From Myxococcaceae bacterium JPH2 (GTDB lineage: Bacteria; Myxococcota; Myxococcia; Myxococcales; Myxococcaceae), in contig JAEMGR010000012.1 in the NCBI GenBank assembly GCA_016458225.1, forward strand, positions 148,216 to 212,215: DNA of 64,000 nt, read 5' to 3'. The position numbers and the translations under genes were made by a program. The notes beneath the pieces are model-generated. The model was given only the letters and a program-made list of their open reading frames with translations. It ran no database searches and had not been told where the DNA came from. Positions 1 through 10,400 of the stretch are shown one piece after another (position 1 is the stretch's first letter; each line of letters begins with the position of its first letter).

Positions 1-735
<735 letters not shown>

Positions 736-881
736 GATCCGGTCCTTCTTTTATTGAAAATGACTGAGCGAACAGGGCAGGCGGGGCCCTTACTTCCCAC
801 AGGCCGCAGTTTCCAGCCAAATCCGCATGACGGTGTGCATACCTGCACCTACCTTCCCTGTTCCCAGGGATATTTCTAACC
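736..881. promoter_or_regulatory. Divergent intergenic region between fusA and the SnoaL-like gene
   Basis: These 146 bases separate two divergent genes and must carry both promoters. An AT-richer patch around 750-765 is the most promoter-like part. I see no clear -35/-10 pair, riboswitch or strong hairpin. Confidence 0.4.
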
Positions 882-1244
882 ATGAGTGCGAGCGAAAACT
901 TCTCCTTGGCGCGCGCCTGGCTGCGCGCTTTCAACGCCCACGACGTGACGGCCCTGGTGGCCCTCTATGCCGAGGACGCCACCCACACCTCCCCCAAGAT
1001 TCGGGTGCTGCACCCCCAGACGGGAGGGCGGCTGGTCGGCCGGTCGGCCCTGGAGACCTGGTGGCGGGACGCGATCGCCCGGCTTCCGGGCCTGCGCTAT
1101 GAGGAGACGGCCCTCACGGCGGACGGGGATCGGGTCTTCATGGAGTACGTGCGGCACGCTCCAGGCGAGCCGCCCATGCCCGTGGCCGAGGTCCTGGACG
1201 TCCAGGACGGCCGCATCGTCGCCTCGCGCGTGTACCACGGGTGA
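882..1244 (+). CDS. SnoaL-like / NTF2-fold protein
   Basis: This 120-residue protein has the size and pattern of the SnoaL-like, NTF2-fold family. An N-terminal helix (SLARAWLRAFNAHD) is followed by YAEDATH, a strand-rich middle, and a C-terminal VAEVLDVQDGRIV strand that closes the cone-shaped barrel. Members are small enzymes or ligand-binding proteins; the substrate cannot be told from sequence. It starts with ATG at 882 and has no signal peptide, so it is probably cytoplasmic. The next gene begins 25 bases downstream on the same strand, so the two are likely co-transcribed. Confidence 0.82.
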   Translation: MSASENFSLARAWLRAFNAHDVTALVALYAEDATHTSPKIRVLHPQTGGRLVGRSALETWWRDAIARLPGLRYEETALTADGDRVFMEYVRHAPGEPPMPVAEVLDVQDGRIVASRVYHG

Positions 1245-1269
1245 GCGCGCCCCTCTGACGGAGAACCCC

Positions 1270-1575
1270 ATGGCCCTGGATCCGAGCGCCTTCGACAAGG
1301 ACTTTGGCTACCTGATGCCCTTCCTGGACAAGGTGGCCCAGGCGGCCGCTGGCCTGGAGGATGGGCCCGCCCGCGAGGAGCTGGGCCGCCTGCTCTCCGA
1401 CGAGAAGGTGCGGTGGGAGCGCATCCGCGCGCTGCTGCGGGGCGCCCCGGCCCAGGCGCCTGAGTCCATGCCGGAGGCCCCGAGCCGCCGCGCGGACGAG
1501 GCGCCGGCCCGTCGCGTGGGCCCGTCGGTGCCCGCCAGCGGCCTCACCGTGGGGCCGCTGAAGCGCACGCCCTGA
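1270..1575 (+). CDS. Small conserved-looking hypothetical protein
   Basis: I do not recognise this 101-residue protein. It starts with ATG at 1270 (MALDPSAFDKDFGYL). The first half is predicted helical (FLDKVAQAAAGLEDGPAREE, then KVRWERIRALLRG). The second half is Pro/Ala/Arg-rich and probably disordered. There is no signal peptide or membrane segment. It follows the SnoaL-like gene closely, and codon use is strongly GC-biased at third positions like its neighbours, so it is probably a real gene and not a shadow. Its stop lies 31 bases from the stop of the convergent transhydrogenase gene. Confidence 0.65.
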   Translation: MALDPSAFDKDFGYLMPFLDKVAQAAAGLEDGPAREELGRLLSDEKVRWERIRALLRGAPAQAPESMPEAPSRRADEAPARRVGPSVPASGLTVGPLKRTP

Positions 1576-1606
1576 GGCCCGGCCCCCGAAGGTCAGGCTC
1601 CGAGGC

Positions 1607-3013
1607 TCAGTCCGTGGCCCGGCCGTCCAGTCGCGCCAGCGCGTCGTAGGTGGCGGCCTTGTACGCCTCGGACAGCGTCGGGTAGTTGAAGCACATCTCC
1701 ACGAAGAGCCGCGTGGTGGCTCCGGCGTGCAGCGCCGTGAGCCCCACGTGGACCAGCTCCGTGGCCTGCTCTCCCAGGACGTGCACGCCGAGCAGCTTGC
1801 GGCTCTCGCGGTGGAAGAGGAGCTTGAGCAGGCCCTGGCGCTCTCCAATGATTTGCCCGCGCGGGTTGCTGTCGAAGCTGGCGCGTCCGCACACGTAGGG
1901 GATGCCCTTCTGGCGCAGGGACTCCTCTGTCTCCCCGGCCATGGAGACCTCGGGGATGGTATAGATGCCGAACGGCAGGATGGGCGCGAGCACCCGCTCA
2001 CTGGCCCCGAAGGCGTGCTCCACCGCGATGCGGGCCTGCTCCATGGACGTGGACGCGAGCGCCGGGAAGCCGATGACGTCGCCCACCGCGTAGATGTGGG
2101 GCACGGCGGTCTGGTAGTCCGGCCCCACCTCCACCTGCCCTCGGGCGCCCAGCTTCACGCCCACGGCTTCCAGTCCCAGGCCGGCCGTGTTGGCCGAGCG
2201 CCCCGAGGCCACCAGCACCTGGTCGGCCTCCAGCACCTCGCCGGTGGCGAGCGTGAGGCGGATGGGCTCGGCGTGGAGTTCAGGGACGTGGACGGACTGC
2301 ACCGTGTGGCCCATGCGCATCCGGACGCCGAGCGCCTCCATGCACTGCGCGAGGCGCGCGGAGAACTCGTCGTCCAGGAAGGGCAACAGCTCGGCCTTCA
2401 CCTCCACCAGCGTGACGGGGATGCCCAGCGCGGCGAACATGCAGGCGTACTCGCAGCCGATGACGCCGCCGCCCACTACCACGAGGGAGCGGGGCAGCGC
2501 GCCGATGTCGAGCACCTCGTCCGAGTCGTGCACGCGCGGATCGCCGAAGGGGTAGAGCGGCGGGCGGAAGGGCGAGGAGCCCGTGGCCACCATCACGAAG
2601 TCGGCGGTGAGCCGCGTCTCCGGCGTGCCCGCGCGCGTCACCGCCACCGTGTGCGCGTCCACGAGCGAGGCCACGCCCTGATACAGCGTCACGCCGTGCC
2701 GCTGGAGGTTCTGGGCGATGCGCTCGCGCTCGGTGAGCTTCACGCGCCGCTCCCGGTAGAGGAAGTCGGACACGGTGGCCTCATGCCGGAGCGTGGCCTC
2801 CACGCTGTAGAGGCCGCGGGCCCGGAAGCCGGAGAGGTGGAGCGCCGTCTCCCGGAGCGTCTTGGAGGGCAGGGTGCCGGTGTTGGCCGCGGTGCCGCCC
2901 AGCACGGGCTCGCGCTCCACCACCGCCACGCGCTTGCCCTGCAGGGCCGCCTGTACCGCGCCCCATTCCCCCGCGGGGCCAGAGCCCATCACCACGAGAT
3001 CGAAGTCCGCCAT
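1607..3013 (-). CDS. sthA: Soluble pyridine nucleotide transhydrogenase (Si-specific NAD(P)+ transhydrogenase type)
   Basis: This 468-residue flavoprotein of the dihydrolipoamide dehydrogenase / SthA family would exchange reducing equivalents between NADPH and NADH in the cytoplasm. The FAD-binding motif GSGPAGEWGA is at the N-terminus, the NAD(P) motif VVGGGVIGCEYA is central, the second FAD motif YAVGDVIGFPALAST follows, and a dimerisation domain with HVLGEQATELVHVG ends it. At the usual redox-active CxxxxC position the sequence is GGTAANTGTLPSK, so both cysteines are absent. That fits SthA, which does not use a disulphide, and argues against lipoamide or mercuric reductase. I chose the ATG at 3013 because AGGGTG sits just upstream; a GTG nine bases earlier is possible. 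Confidence 0.88.
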   Translation of the reverse strand: MADFDLVVMGSGPAGEWGAVQAALQGKRVAVVEREPVLGGTAANTGTLPSKTLRETALHLSGFRARGLYSVEATLRHEATVSDFLYRERRVKLTERERIAQNLQRHGVTLYQGVASLVDAHTVAVTRAGTPETRLTADFVMVATGSSPFRPPLYPFGDPRVHDSDEVLDIGALPRSLVVVGGGVIGCEYACMFAALGIPVTLVEVKAELLPFLDDEFSARLAQCMEALGVRMRMGHTVQSVHVPELHAEPIRLTLATGEVLEADQVLVASGRSANTAGLGLEAVGVKLGARGQVEVGPDYQTAVPHIYAVGDVIGFPALASTSMEQARIAVEHAFGASERVLAPILPFGIYTIPEVSMAGETEESLRQKGIPYVCGRASFDSNPRGQIIGERQGLLKLLFHRESRKLLGVHVLGEQATELVHVGLTALHAGATTRLFVEMCFNYPTLSEAYKAATYDALARLDGRATD

Positions 3014-3066
3014 GCCGGGCACCCTATGCGAGCCACCCTCGGCTTAGAAGACTCCGTGCGGAGCGC

Positions 3067-3867
3067 TCAGGGCTCGCTGGGCTCCCGCCCCGCGTAGCGC
3101 AGGCCCTCGCGGACCTCGTCCTCCGTCAGCAGCCGGAAGCCGCCCTCGGGGATGTCTCGCAGCTCGATGCTCCCCACGGCCTCGCGGTGGAGCGCATGGG
3201 TGGGCAGCCCCACGGCGCCGAGCATCCGCTTCACCTGGTGGTGGCGGCCCTCGGTGATGCTGACCTCGACGGTGCGCGCGTCCCTCACGCGCACCTCGGC
3301 CGGTCGGGCGGGGCCGTCATCCAGCGGCATGCCCTGGCGCAAGGGCTCCACCTTCGCGTCGTCCGCGCCGCCATAGACGGTGGCCACGTAGCGCTTGGGC
3401 AGGTGCGTGTCCGGCGAGGTGGCGTGGGCCACCAGTTTGTCATCGTTGGTGAAGAGCAGCAGCCCGGTGGTGTCCACGTCGAGCCGACCCACCGCGTGCC
3501 ACGTGAAGCCCGTGAGTTCGTCCGGGAGCTGGGGCAGCAGCAGCTCGAAGACGGTGCCCACGCGGTGCTGCCTCGCGGTGGAGGACAGCACGCCCGCGGG
3601 CTTGTGGAACGCGAGCACGTGCGTGGGCGCCTCGGTCGACACCAACTTGCCGTCCACGCGCAGCACGGCGCCCGGAGGCACGGGGGCCAGGTGCATGCGC
3701 ACCACGCGGCCGTTGACGCTCACGCGGCCGGCCTGGATGGCGGCCTCGGCCTCCGCTTGGGGCAGGGCGCCTGCCCGCGCCAGCGCGCGCGACAGCCAGT
3801 CGGGCTTCTCCCGGCCCTCCCAACGGCTGACTCGAGGGGGCTTCGGCTTGTCGGGTTTGCGGGACAT
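3067..3867 (-). CDS. RsuA/RluB-family pseudouridine synthase
   Basis: This 266-residue enzyme would isomerise a uridine in rRNA to pseudouridine. An N-terminal S4 RNA-binding domain (about residues 25-75, with WLSRALARAGA and AIQAGRVSVNG) precedes the catalytic domain. The family signature GRLDVDTTGL is at residues 127-136, with the expected catalytic Asp at 130. The later motif EGRHHQVKRML is also typical of the RsuA/RluB/RluE/RluF branch. ATG at 3867 was preferred over a start five codons upstream because it begins the usual basic N-terminal tail. Which rRNA position is modified cannot be read from the sequence. Length and organisation are normal. Confidence 0.92.
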   Translation of the reverse strand: MSRKPDKPKPPRVSRWEGREKPDWLSRALARAGALPQAEAEAAIQAGRVSVNGRVVRMHLAPVPPGAVLRVDGKLVSTEAPTHVLAFHKPAGVLSSTARQHRVGTVFELLLPQLPDELTGFTWHAVGRLDVDTTGLLLFTNDDKLVAHATSPDTHLPKRYVATVYGGADDAKVEPLRQGMPLDDGPARPAEVRVRDARTVEVSITEGRHHQVKRMLGAVGLPTHALHREAVGSIELRDIPEGGFRLLTEDEVREGLRYAGREPSEP

Positions 3868-3930
3868 GGGGGGCGGCACCATACCCGCCCCGGTGGCCGG
3901 GCGTTGGACAATGACGCGTCCGACGTGCGC

Positions 3931-5901
3931 TCACGGCGACTCGGGGGCGGGCTCCTCCATGGCCTCCTGGTGGACAGGGGACACTCCCACGGTGGTTCCC
4001 TGCTTCTGGGCGCGGCGGGCCTGCTCGATGGAGACGATGGCGTGGATGAGCCCCACGTGGCTGAAGGCCTGCGGCATGTTGCCCAGCATCTCCTGGCGCT
4101 CCGGGTCGATCTCCTCGGACAAGAGCCCCAGGTCATTGACGTAGGACAGCACCTGGCCGAGCCGCTCCTCGGCCCGCTCCACCTCGCCGCTCAGCGCGAA
4201 GCAGCTCGTGAGCCACAGCGTGCAGAACACGAAGGTGCCTTCTCCGCCCGGCAGTCCGTCCTTGCGGTCCAGGTAGCGGTACACATGGCCGTCGCGGGTC
4301 AGCTCCGCGTCAATGCGCTCCACCGTGGCGCGCACGCGGCGGTCGTCCGGTGGCAGGAAGCCCGTCAGCAGCACCTGCAGCGCCGAGGCGTCCAGCGCCG
4401 TGCTGCCGAAGGCCTGCACGAAGGCGCCCGTCTTGGGGTCCACGCCGCGCGTCTCGATGGCCTGGCGCAGCTCGTCTCGGGCGCGCCCCCAGCCTGTCAG
4501 GTCCGCGGGAATCTCCGGCACGCGCTCGAAGAGCTGGATGGCGCGATCCAACGCCATCCACGCCATCAACTTGGAGAACACGAAGTGCTGCCGGCCGCCG
4601 CGCGTCTCCCAGATGCCGTCGTCCGGCTCCTTCCAGCGGCGCGCCGCGGTGTCGGCCACCTGCCGGATGAACTCCATCCAGTAGCGGCTGATGGGGTTGG
4701 CCTGCTGGACCGAGTACGTGAGGCCCAGGCGCTTCACGAGGAAGAACATCAGCCCGATGAGTTCCCCGTAGGTGTCCATCTGGAACTGGTCGAACGCGCC
4801 GTTGCCCGTGCGCACGGGCTTGCTGCCTCGGTAGCCATCCAGGAACCCGAGGTTCGTCTCCTGGAGCAGCCGCTCGCCGTTGATGCCGTAGAGAATCTGG
4901 AGTTCGTCGGTGCGGCCCGCGGTGGTGCGCAGGAGGAACCGCGCGAAGTCTCGGGCCTCGTCCTCGTAGCCGAACGCGCCGAGCGCCCACAGCAGGGCCG
5001 ACGAGTCGCGCAGCCAGCTGAAGCGATAGTCCCAGTTGCGCACGCCCCCGATTTCCTCGGGGAGAGACGTGGTGCCCGCGGCGATGACGGCGCCTGTCTC
5101 CGCGTACGTCAGGCCCTTGAGCACCAACAGGCTGCGCACCACCACGTCCCGGTGCGCTCCCTCGTACGTGCAGCGCCCCGCCCACGAGCGCCAGAAGTCG
5201 GCGGTCCGCTCCACCCGCGTGCGCAGGTCATCGGCCTCCAGCCGCTCGGCCTTCATGTCCTGGGGATGTCTCCAGGTGAGCGCCACCTCGCGCGTGTCGC
5301 CCGCCTTGAGCACCGCGCGCGAGTCCGCGCCGCCCTTCGCGTCCGACACGAGCGGGCCCAGGTTGCTCTGCAGCAACAGGGAGTCCGCGCCACCGAAGAT
5401 GACCGCGAGGTCATCCGCCAGCCGATGGAGGAACGGCGTGGTGCGACCGAAGTCGAAGCGGGGCGAGAACGTCAACGCCACGTCCACCTCGCCCTGCTCG
5501 CAGCGCACCAGGCGGATCAGCAGGTGTCGAGGATTCGAGATGACGAACTTCCCGGGCTGGCGCTCGTCCTCCCAGCACGGCAGGCAGTCCGTCACGGTCA
5601 GCACGCCGGTGTCGGTGACGAAGCGCGTCTCCAGGATGTTCGTGTCCGGCAGGTAGCGGCGGGAGACGCGAGCCTCGCCCACGGGCGCGATGCGGAAGAA
5701 GCCTCCCTGCTCGCGGTCGAGCATGCAGGCGAAGACGGGGCTGGCGTCGAACCGGTGGAAGCACATCCACTCCCACGTTCCGTCCCGAGCCACCAGCCCG
5801 AGCGAGTGGCAATCGCTCACGAAGGCATAGTCGGAGATGGGGGGGTAGTCGTTCCCCACCGGTCGCGTGAACTTCGTCTTCTCGGAGGTCATGCGCGACA
5901 T
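3931..5901 (-). CDS. Glycoside hydrolase family 15 protein (glucoamylase / trehalase-like)
   Basis: This 656-residue cytoplasmic protein has the usual bacterial GH15 layout: an N-terminal beta-sandwich domain (about residues 10-230) and an alpha/alpha-six toroid catalytic domain (about 250-630). Family motifs seen in order are ISDYAFVSDCHSLGLV, VRNWDYRFSWLRDSS, FDQFQMDTYGELIG, DDGIWETRGG (probable general acid) and EGTFVFCTLWL (probable general base). Substrates in the family include starch-derived glucans and trehalose, and trehalose or glycogen turnover is plausible. No signal peptide is visible. Start codons at 5901 and 5892 are both reasonable and neither has a strong ribosome-binding site. 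The gene follows the TrmJ-like gene by 100 bases. Confidence 0.92.
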   Translation of the reverse strand: MSRMTSEKTKFTRPVGNDYPPISDYAFVSDCHSLGLVARDGTWEWMCFHRFDASPVFACMLDREQGGFFRIAPVGEARVSRRYLPDTNILETRFVTDTGVLTVTDCLPCWEDERQPGKFVISNPRHLLIRLVRCEQGEVDVALTFSPRFDFGRTTPFLHRLADDLAVIFGGADSLLLQSNLGPLVSDAKGGADSRAVLKAGDTREVALTWRHPQDMKAERLEADDLRTRVERTADFWRSWAGRCTYEGAHRDVVVRSLLVLKGLTYAETGAVIAAGTTSLPEEIGGVRNWDYRFSWLRDSSALLWALGAFGYEDEARDFARFLLRTTAGRTDELQILYGINGERLLQETNLGFLDGYRGSKPVRTGNGAFDQFQMDTYGELIGLMFFLVKRLGLTYSVQQANPISRYWMEFIRQVADTAARRWKEPDDGIWETRGGRQHFVFSKLMAWMALDRAIQLFERVPEIPADLTGWGRARDELRQAIETRGVDPKTGAFVQAFGSTALDASALQVLLTGFLPPDDRRVRATVERIDAELTRDGHVYRYLDRKDGLPGGEGTFVFCTLWLTSCFALSGEVERAEERLGQVLSYVNDLGLLSEEIDPERQEMLGNMPQAFSHVGLIHAIVSIEQARRAQKQGTTVGVSPVHQEAMEEPAPESP

Positions 5902-6001
5902 GCTGCGCACGCAAGGACGCGACGAGCGCCCGGGCCGCTCGGGCTGGCTGGCTTCCAGGACGCCGCGAGGAGGATCGCTCGCCGGGCTCCTGTCGTGGCC
6001 G

Positions 6002-6754
6002 TCAGTCCTCTCGCGCGTCTGTCTCCTCGGCGGTCGGAGAGGGCAGGCGCTTGCGCACGGTGTGCAGCGCGGACAGCCACAAGCGGGCCTCCTGGCGCGT
6101 GAGTCGCGAGCGGCGCAGCGGCGCGAACAGGTCGCGCACGGCGGTGCGGCCTGGATGCGCATCGACGAGGAACCCGCCGGACGTCAGCAGGGTCTCCAGG
6201 GTCTCCTCCACGCGCGCCAGCTCCGCGTCCGTGGCCGCGACGGGCAGGGGACCCGGCGGAGGCGCGGACCGCTCCAGCACGGCCATCCGGACCTCGTAGG
6301 CGTACAGGAGCACGGCCTGCGCCAGGTTGATGGACGGCTGCTCGGGTGCGGTGGGCACGGCGGACAGGTCATGACAGCGCTCGACCTCCGCGTTGGTCAG
6401 GCCGCTGCGCTCATCTCCGAAGACGAGCGCCACGGGGCCCTGCGCCGCGCGGGCGACCAGCTCCTCGCCCACCGCGCGAGGCGACATCCGCCGCTTGCCC
6501 TCCACCTTGCGAGAGCTGGTGCCCACCACCCAGACGCAATCGGAGACAGCCGCCTCCAGCGAATCTGGGCGCTTCACGCCCTCCAGCAAGTCCTCCGCGT
6601 GGACCGCGAGGCGCCGCGCAGGAGCGAGGTCCTCGGCCTCGGGCGTCACCCAGGCCCAGTCCGCCAGGCCGCAGTTCTTCAGCGCGCGGGCGGCGGCACC
6701 GAGGTTCTCCGCGTTGCGCGGGCGCATCAGGACGAATCGGATGGGAAGCACCAT
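6002..6754 (-). CDS. TrmJ-like SPOUT RNA methyltransferase
   Basis: This 250-residue protein is a SpoU/TrmH-superfamily 2'-O-ribose methyltransferase, closest in layout to TrmJ, which modifies position 32 of tRNAs. The knotted SPOUT domain covers about residues 1-165, with motif 1 RNAENLGAAARALKN, motif 2 ALVFGDERSGLTNAE and motif 3 PSINLAQAVLLYAYE. The last 80 residues form the helical C-terminal domain typical of TrmJ. The fold binds S-adenosylmethionine at the dimer interface. ATG is at 6754. The exact RNA target is inferred from family resemblance only. Confidence 0.86.
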   Translation of the reverse strand: MVLPIRFVLMRPRNAENLGAAARALKNCGLADWAWVTPEAEDLAPARRLAVHAEDLLEGVKRPDSLEAAVSDCVWVVGTSSRKVEGKRRMSPRAVGEELVARAAQGPVALVFGDERSGLTNAEVERCHDLSAVPTAPEQPSINLAQAVLLYAYEVRMAVLERSAPPPGPLPVAATDAELARVEETLETLLTSGGFLVDAHPGRTAVRDLFAPLRRSRLTRQEARLWLSALHTVRKRLPSPTAEETDARED

Positions 6755-7015
6755 ACGGCGCGCACCTTATCGCCACCCTCCGGAAGAGGACGCGCCCGAG
6801 TGAGCCCTGTCCGCAAGGGGCCGCTGCGCCGAGTACACCGCAGGGCTTGCTCGCCGCCTCGCCCACCGGACCCGGGCAGCCGGTCATCCCCGGAGTGGAG
6901 GGCGTCCGGGCGAGCGGCGGAGCGCGGCGGCCTCGCGATGCCAGGCGCGAGGGGGCCGCCCTACTTTTGAGGCGACGGGGGACAGACCTCCTCCGTGTTC
7001 ACGGAGGGAGGCGCG
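6755..7015. other. Intergenic region upstream of the small membrane-protein gene
   Basis: These 261 bases separate two divergent genes. The left end should hold the promoter of the TrmJ-like gene. There is an imperfect GC-rich stem around 6924-6958 (GCGGCC...GGCCGC arms). A compact hairpin at 6990-7007 lies beside the next gene's ribosome-binding site. No open reading frame here looks real. Confidence 0.4.
6990..7007 (+). promoter_or_regulatory. Hairpin overlapping a ribosome-binding site
   Basis: The arms CCTCCGT (6990-6996) and ACGGAGG (7001-7007) are perfect complements around a four-base GTTC loop. The right arm contains part of the purine-rich Shine-Dalgarno region (GGAGGGAGG) of the gene starting at 7016. 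In the transcript this could hide the ribosome-binding site and modulate translation. The role is inferred. Confidence 0.4.
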
Positions 7016-7486
7016 ATGGAGACGTGGAACCAGATGTCATCGGATGCCGTGCGGACCCACACGCCGACGCAGGTGAACCGGCGCATCGACGCGCACGTGG
7101 AGGCCTGCGTCCGCTCCATGGCGGAGCGCGGCGACCGCGTCGCGATGAGCCAGTACCTCGCGAAGCTGGAGCGGGAGTGGGACCTCAACCGCGCCGTGTC
7201 CGTGGGGGCATCGGCGCTGGCGGTGCTGGGCCTGATGATGGGCCGCCAGGACGGCGGCCGGTGGCGCGTGCTCAGCGGCGTCGCCGCGGGGCTCCTCCTT
7301 CAGCACGGGCTCTTGGGCTTCGGGCCGCTCGCCGGGGTGATGCGCGCGCTCGGGGTGCGCACGCGCCGGGAGATCGACCTGGAGAAGTTCGCCCTCAAGG
7401 CGCTGCGCGGCGACTTCGAGCGCATCCCCAGCGACGGGGGGCCGCTGGCTCGCGCCAACGCCGCCCTCGTCGCCGCTCAGTCCTGA
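7016..7486 (+). CDS. Small membrane protein with a two-segment hydrophobic core (YgaP/DUF2892-like)
   Basis: This 156-residue protein starts at ATG 7016, chosen because GGAGGGAGG lies seven bases upstream. Residues about 20-55 form a helix with VNRRIDAHVEACVR and YLAKLEREWDLNRAVS. Two hydrophobic segments follow (about 60-76, VGASALAVLGLMMG, and 82-100, VLSGVAAGLLLQHGLLG). A conserved-looking tail reads LGVRTRREIDLEKFALKALR. The arrangement resembles the YgaP transmembrane / DUF2892 group, which often accompanies rhodanese-type proteins, but no rhodanese domain is present. Function is unknown. Its stop is seven bases from the stop of the convergent large secreted protein. Confidence 0.75.
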   Translation: METWNQMSSDAVRTHTPTQVNRRIDAHVEACVRSMAERGDRVAMSQYLAKLEREWDLNRAVSVGASALAVLGLMMGRQDGGRWRVLSGVAAGLLLQHGLLGFGPLAGVMRALGVRTRREIDLEKFALKALRGDFERIPSDGGPLARANAALVAAQS

Positions 7487-7493
7487 GCCTGCT

Positions 7494-10400
7494 TCAGGGC
7501 ACCCCAGGCGTGAGGTATCCGCCCCCCAGCGCGGGCAGGGACGCTCGGTTGACAGGGGGCGCCTGCCGTCCCGTGTCTCGCTGATCGAAGAAGCCGTTGA
7601 GCCCCGCGATGCCGAGCGAGAAGTTCGTCACCCAGCCGGGGTCGGGCTTGCCCGCCGCGGCGTTGATGTCGAACGGCCGCGCGAAGTGCAGGCGCAGCAG
7701 CAAGGGCCCCAGGGACACGTTGAAGCCGACCACGGCATTGAGGACGCGGTGGTCCCACAGGTCCTTCGCGCCGTCGCCCACGCCGCCGGTGTCCATCGCC
7801 ACGATGGCCTCCAGGTCGCTGAGGAACGCGACGCGGATGATGTCGTTGAGGGGCAGCTGCATCTCGACCGTGGAGTAGACGAAGTGCCGGCCGAGCAGCC
7901 ACCGCTCGTCACCGAAGTTCACGCCGCGCAGGGTGTCGAAGCTGGAGAGGTAGTACGAGCGCGCGTACCGCCCGCCCAGCGTCGTGCCCGTGCCCAGGCG
8001 CGCGAAGATGTTCGTCCGCCCGTAGATAGGGAAGTAGCGCTCCGCGTCGAGCCGCACGTTGCTGTACGCCTCGTCGTTGAAGGGCTGCACGCCCACCGTG
8101 GCCTCCATCAACACGCTGCTGCCGGACAGCGGCCCTGTGGCGTAGTGGTACTTGATGCTGTCGTACCCCAGGCGCCCGCTCAGTTCGGTCTGGAAGCGGA
8201 TGGCCTGGTTCTTCGCCCGCCACTCGCCGAGCAGCGCCTGGTTCGCCTCGTTGCGCTCGGGGAATGCCAGGTAGAACTCGACGGGGTCATCCAGGAAGTA
8301 CTTCGTGCCGCCCAGACTCAGGTCGCCCTGGAGGTACAGGAAGGTACTGAGCGGATAGCGGTAGCTGCCCAACACGCCGAAGTAGCGCTCGGCGGACGTG
8401 AAGAAGAGGTCCTTGTTCACGTCCTTGAACGTCTGATCCACGCGGAAGCGGAGCGATTGGAAGAGACCGCCGCCCCACGTCGCGCGCTTCTCGTCGTTCA
8501 CGTAGAGCAGCAGGCCGTCCGTCAGCTCGAACGAGCCGTACACCGCCAGGGTGAGGATCATCTGGTGGTTGCGCAGTCGGTCCGTGGCGGAGGCGAAGAC
8601 CTGTCCCACGAAGCCGCCACCGCCTGCTCCGGCGAAGCCGAAGATGGGCCCGAACTCCAGGTTCTGCCGGGCGAACGGCCGATACTGCTGCGCGTCCGTC
8701 AGGGGACGGATCGCCAGCGGACCGGGAGGCTCGGCGGGCGGCTCCTTCTCTTCCTCCAGCGCCAGCATGCGCGGCGGGCGCAGCAGGGACGGGCGTCGCT
8801 CGCCGGACAGGTGGAACAACATCCAGAGGGAGCCCTCGGGGCCGGGGCCTGGTTCGAACACGCCGGTGGTCAGGTCGGTGCGACGCACCAGCCGTCCATC
8901 GGGCAGTCGCTCATGCAGGTCCGAGCTGCTGTGCGTGTACGCGACGAAGAAGATGCGCCCGTCCGGAAGCGCGACGGGATCCGCCTCGTCGCGGTCCTCG
9001 GAGGTGAGGCGCTCGGCGGGGCCCGGCGCGTCGGGCTTGATGCGGAACAGGTTGTACTTGCGATGCGACGTGGCGTCCGACGTGTAGATGATGCCGGTGG
9101 GACCCCAGGTGAGCTGCCGCTCCGCGAACACGTCGTCCGTGAGCTTGCGCGGCGCCGCCTTGTCACCCGCGGCCAGGTCCACCATGTAGACATCGCGCAG
9201 GCCCTTGTCGTCGATGCCGATGAACGCCAGGTAGCGCTCGTCCGGTGAGAACGCGGGCGAGTACACGGCGACGATGCCTTGCTTGTCGATGCGGACCGCG
9301 CGCCGACCGCCGGTCTCCAGCTTCACCGCGAGGCTCGGGTCGCGATCGATGCCAGTCCGGATCGCCGAGCGTCGGACGAGCACATCCGTGGCGTGTTTCT
9401 CCGCGGAGTGACCGTAGTCCTGCACGTAGAGCACGTCGCGCCCTGTCACCTCCGCGACGAACGCGAGTTTGTCTTTGCCCACCGCGAAGTTTCGGCCGGA
9501 GACCGGATGCAGCGATTCGATGCCGGGTTGGCCGTCCGCGGCCACCTGGACCGTCTTCTCGGGCATGCGCGGATCCAACAGGTACAGGCGGCTCTCTCCC
9601 GTCTCCGGGATGATGGTGCGCACGGCCAGCACGTACCCATCCGGGCCGCTCGCCATCGCGGTGACGATGCCGGGCAGGTCGGAGAGTGAGTCGAGCGCGG
9701 GCGCGGACTGCTCCGAGCCCAGGTACGTCTTGAACGCGCGCCGCTTCAGCCAGTTCTCGAAGCGCGCCGCCAGCCGCTTCGGATCATCTCCCGTCAGCCG
9801 CTCCAGCAGCTCCTCGAACTTGAGCGACGGCGAGTCGCGCGAGCCGCCCACCAGCCGCGGCGACTCCTCCAGGATGCGCTGCGAGATCCCGTCGCCGTAC
9901 TCGTCCTCGAGGAAGGCGACGCGGGTCTGGCCCACCTTGTAGATCCACAGGTAGCCGTAGGGCCCGGGCGAGAAGAAGTCGAGGAACGCATAGCCCTTCA
10001 TCAGGTCCGGGTTGACCAGCAGGTCGCGCACCAGCATCTCGGTCTCGGGGTCCAGGCCGCGCTTGGCGTAGAACTCGGCGAGCCCTTCGATGAACCACAG
10101 GGGCATGTTGCTCAGCGGATCCCCGAAGACCTTGGCCTGCTCGGCCACGGTGCGGACCTTCTGGATGGTGAACTGGTGGGTCAGCTCGTGGCTGCTGATC
10201 TCCTCGAAGAGGCGATGGTCCCCCAGGTACGGCAGGGTCAGCTTGAGGTCCTCGGTGCTGGTGACACCCAGCGTTCCCTCGGACACGGGGAACACGTTGG
10301 TCTGAAGGAACTCGGCGTAGCTGTTGTAGAGGATGTACGGGAACGTCTGGGTGGGGACGTACTTGAAGCGCCCCACGAGGTAGCGGTATGCCTCCTCGAT

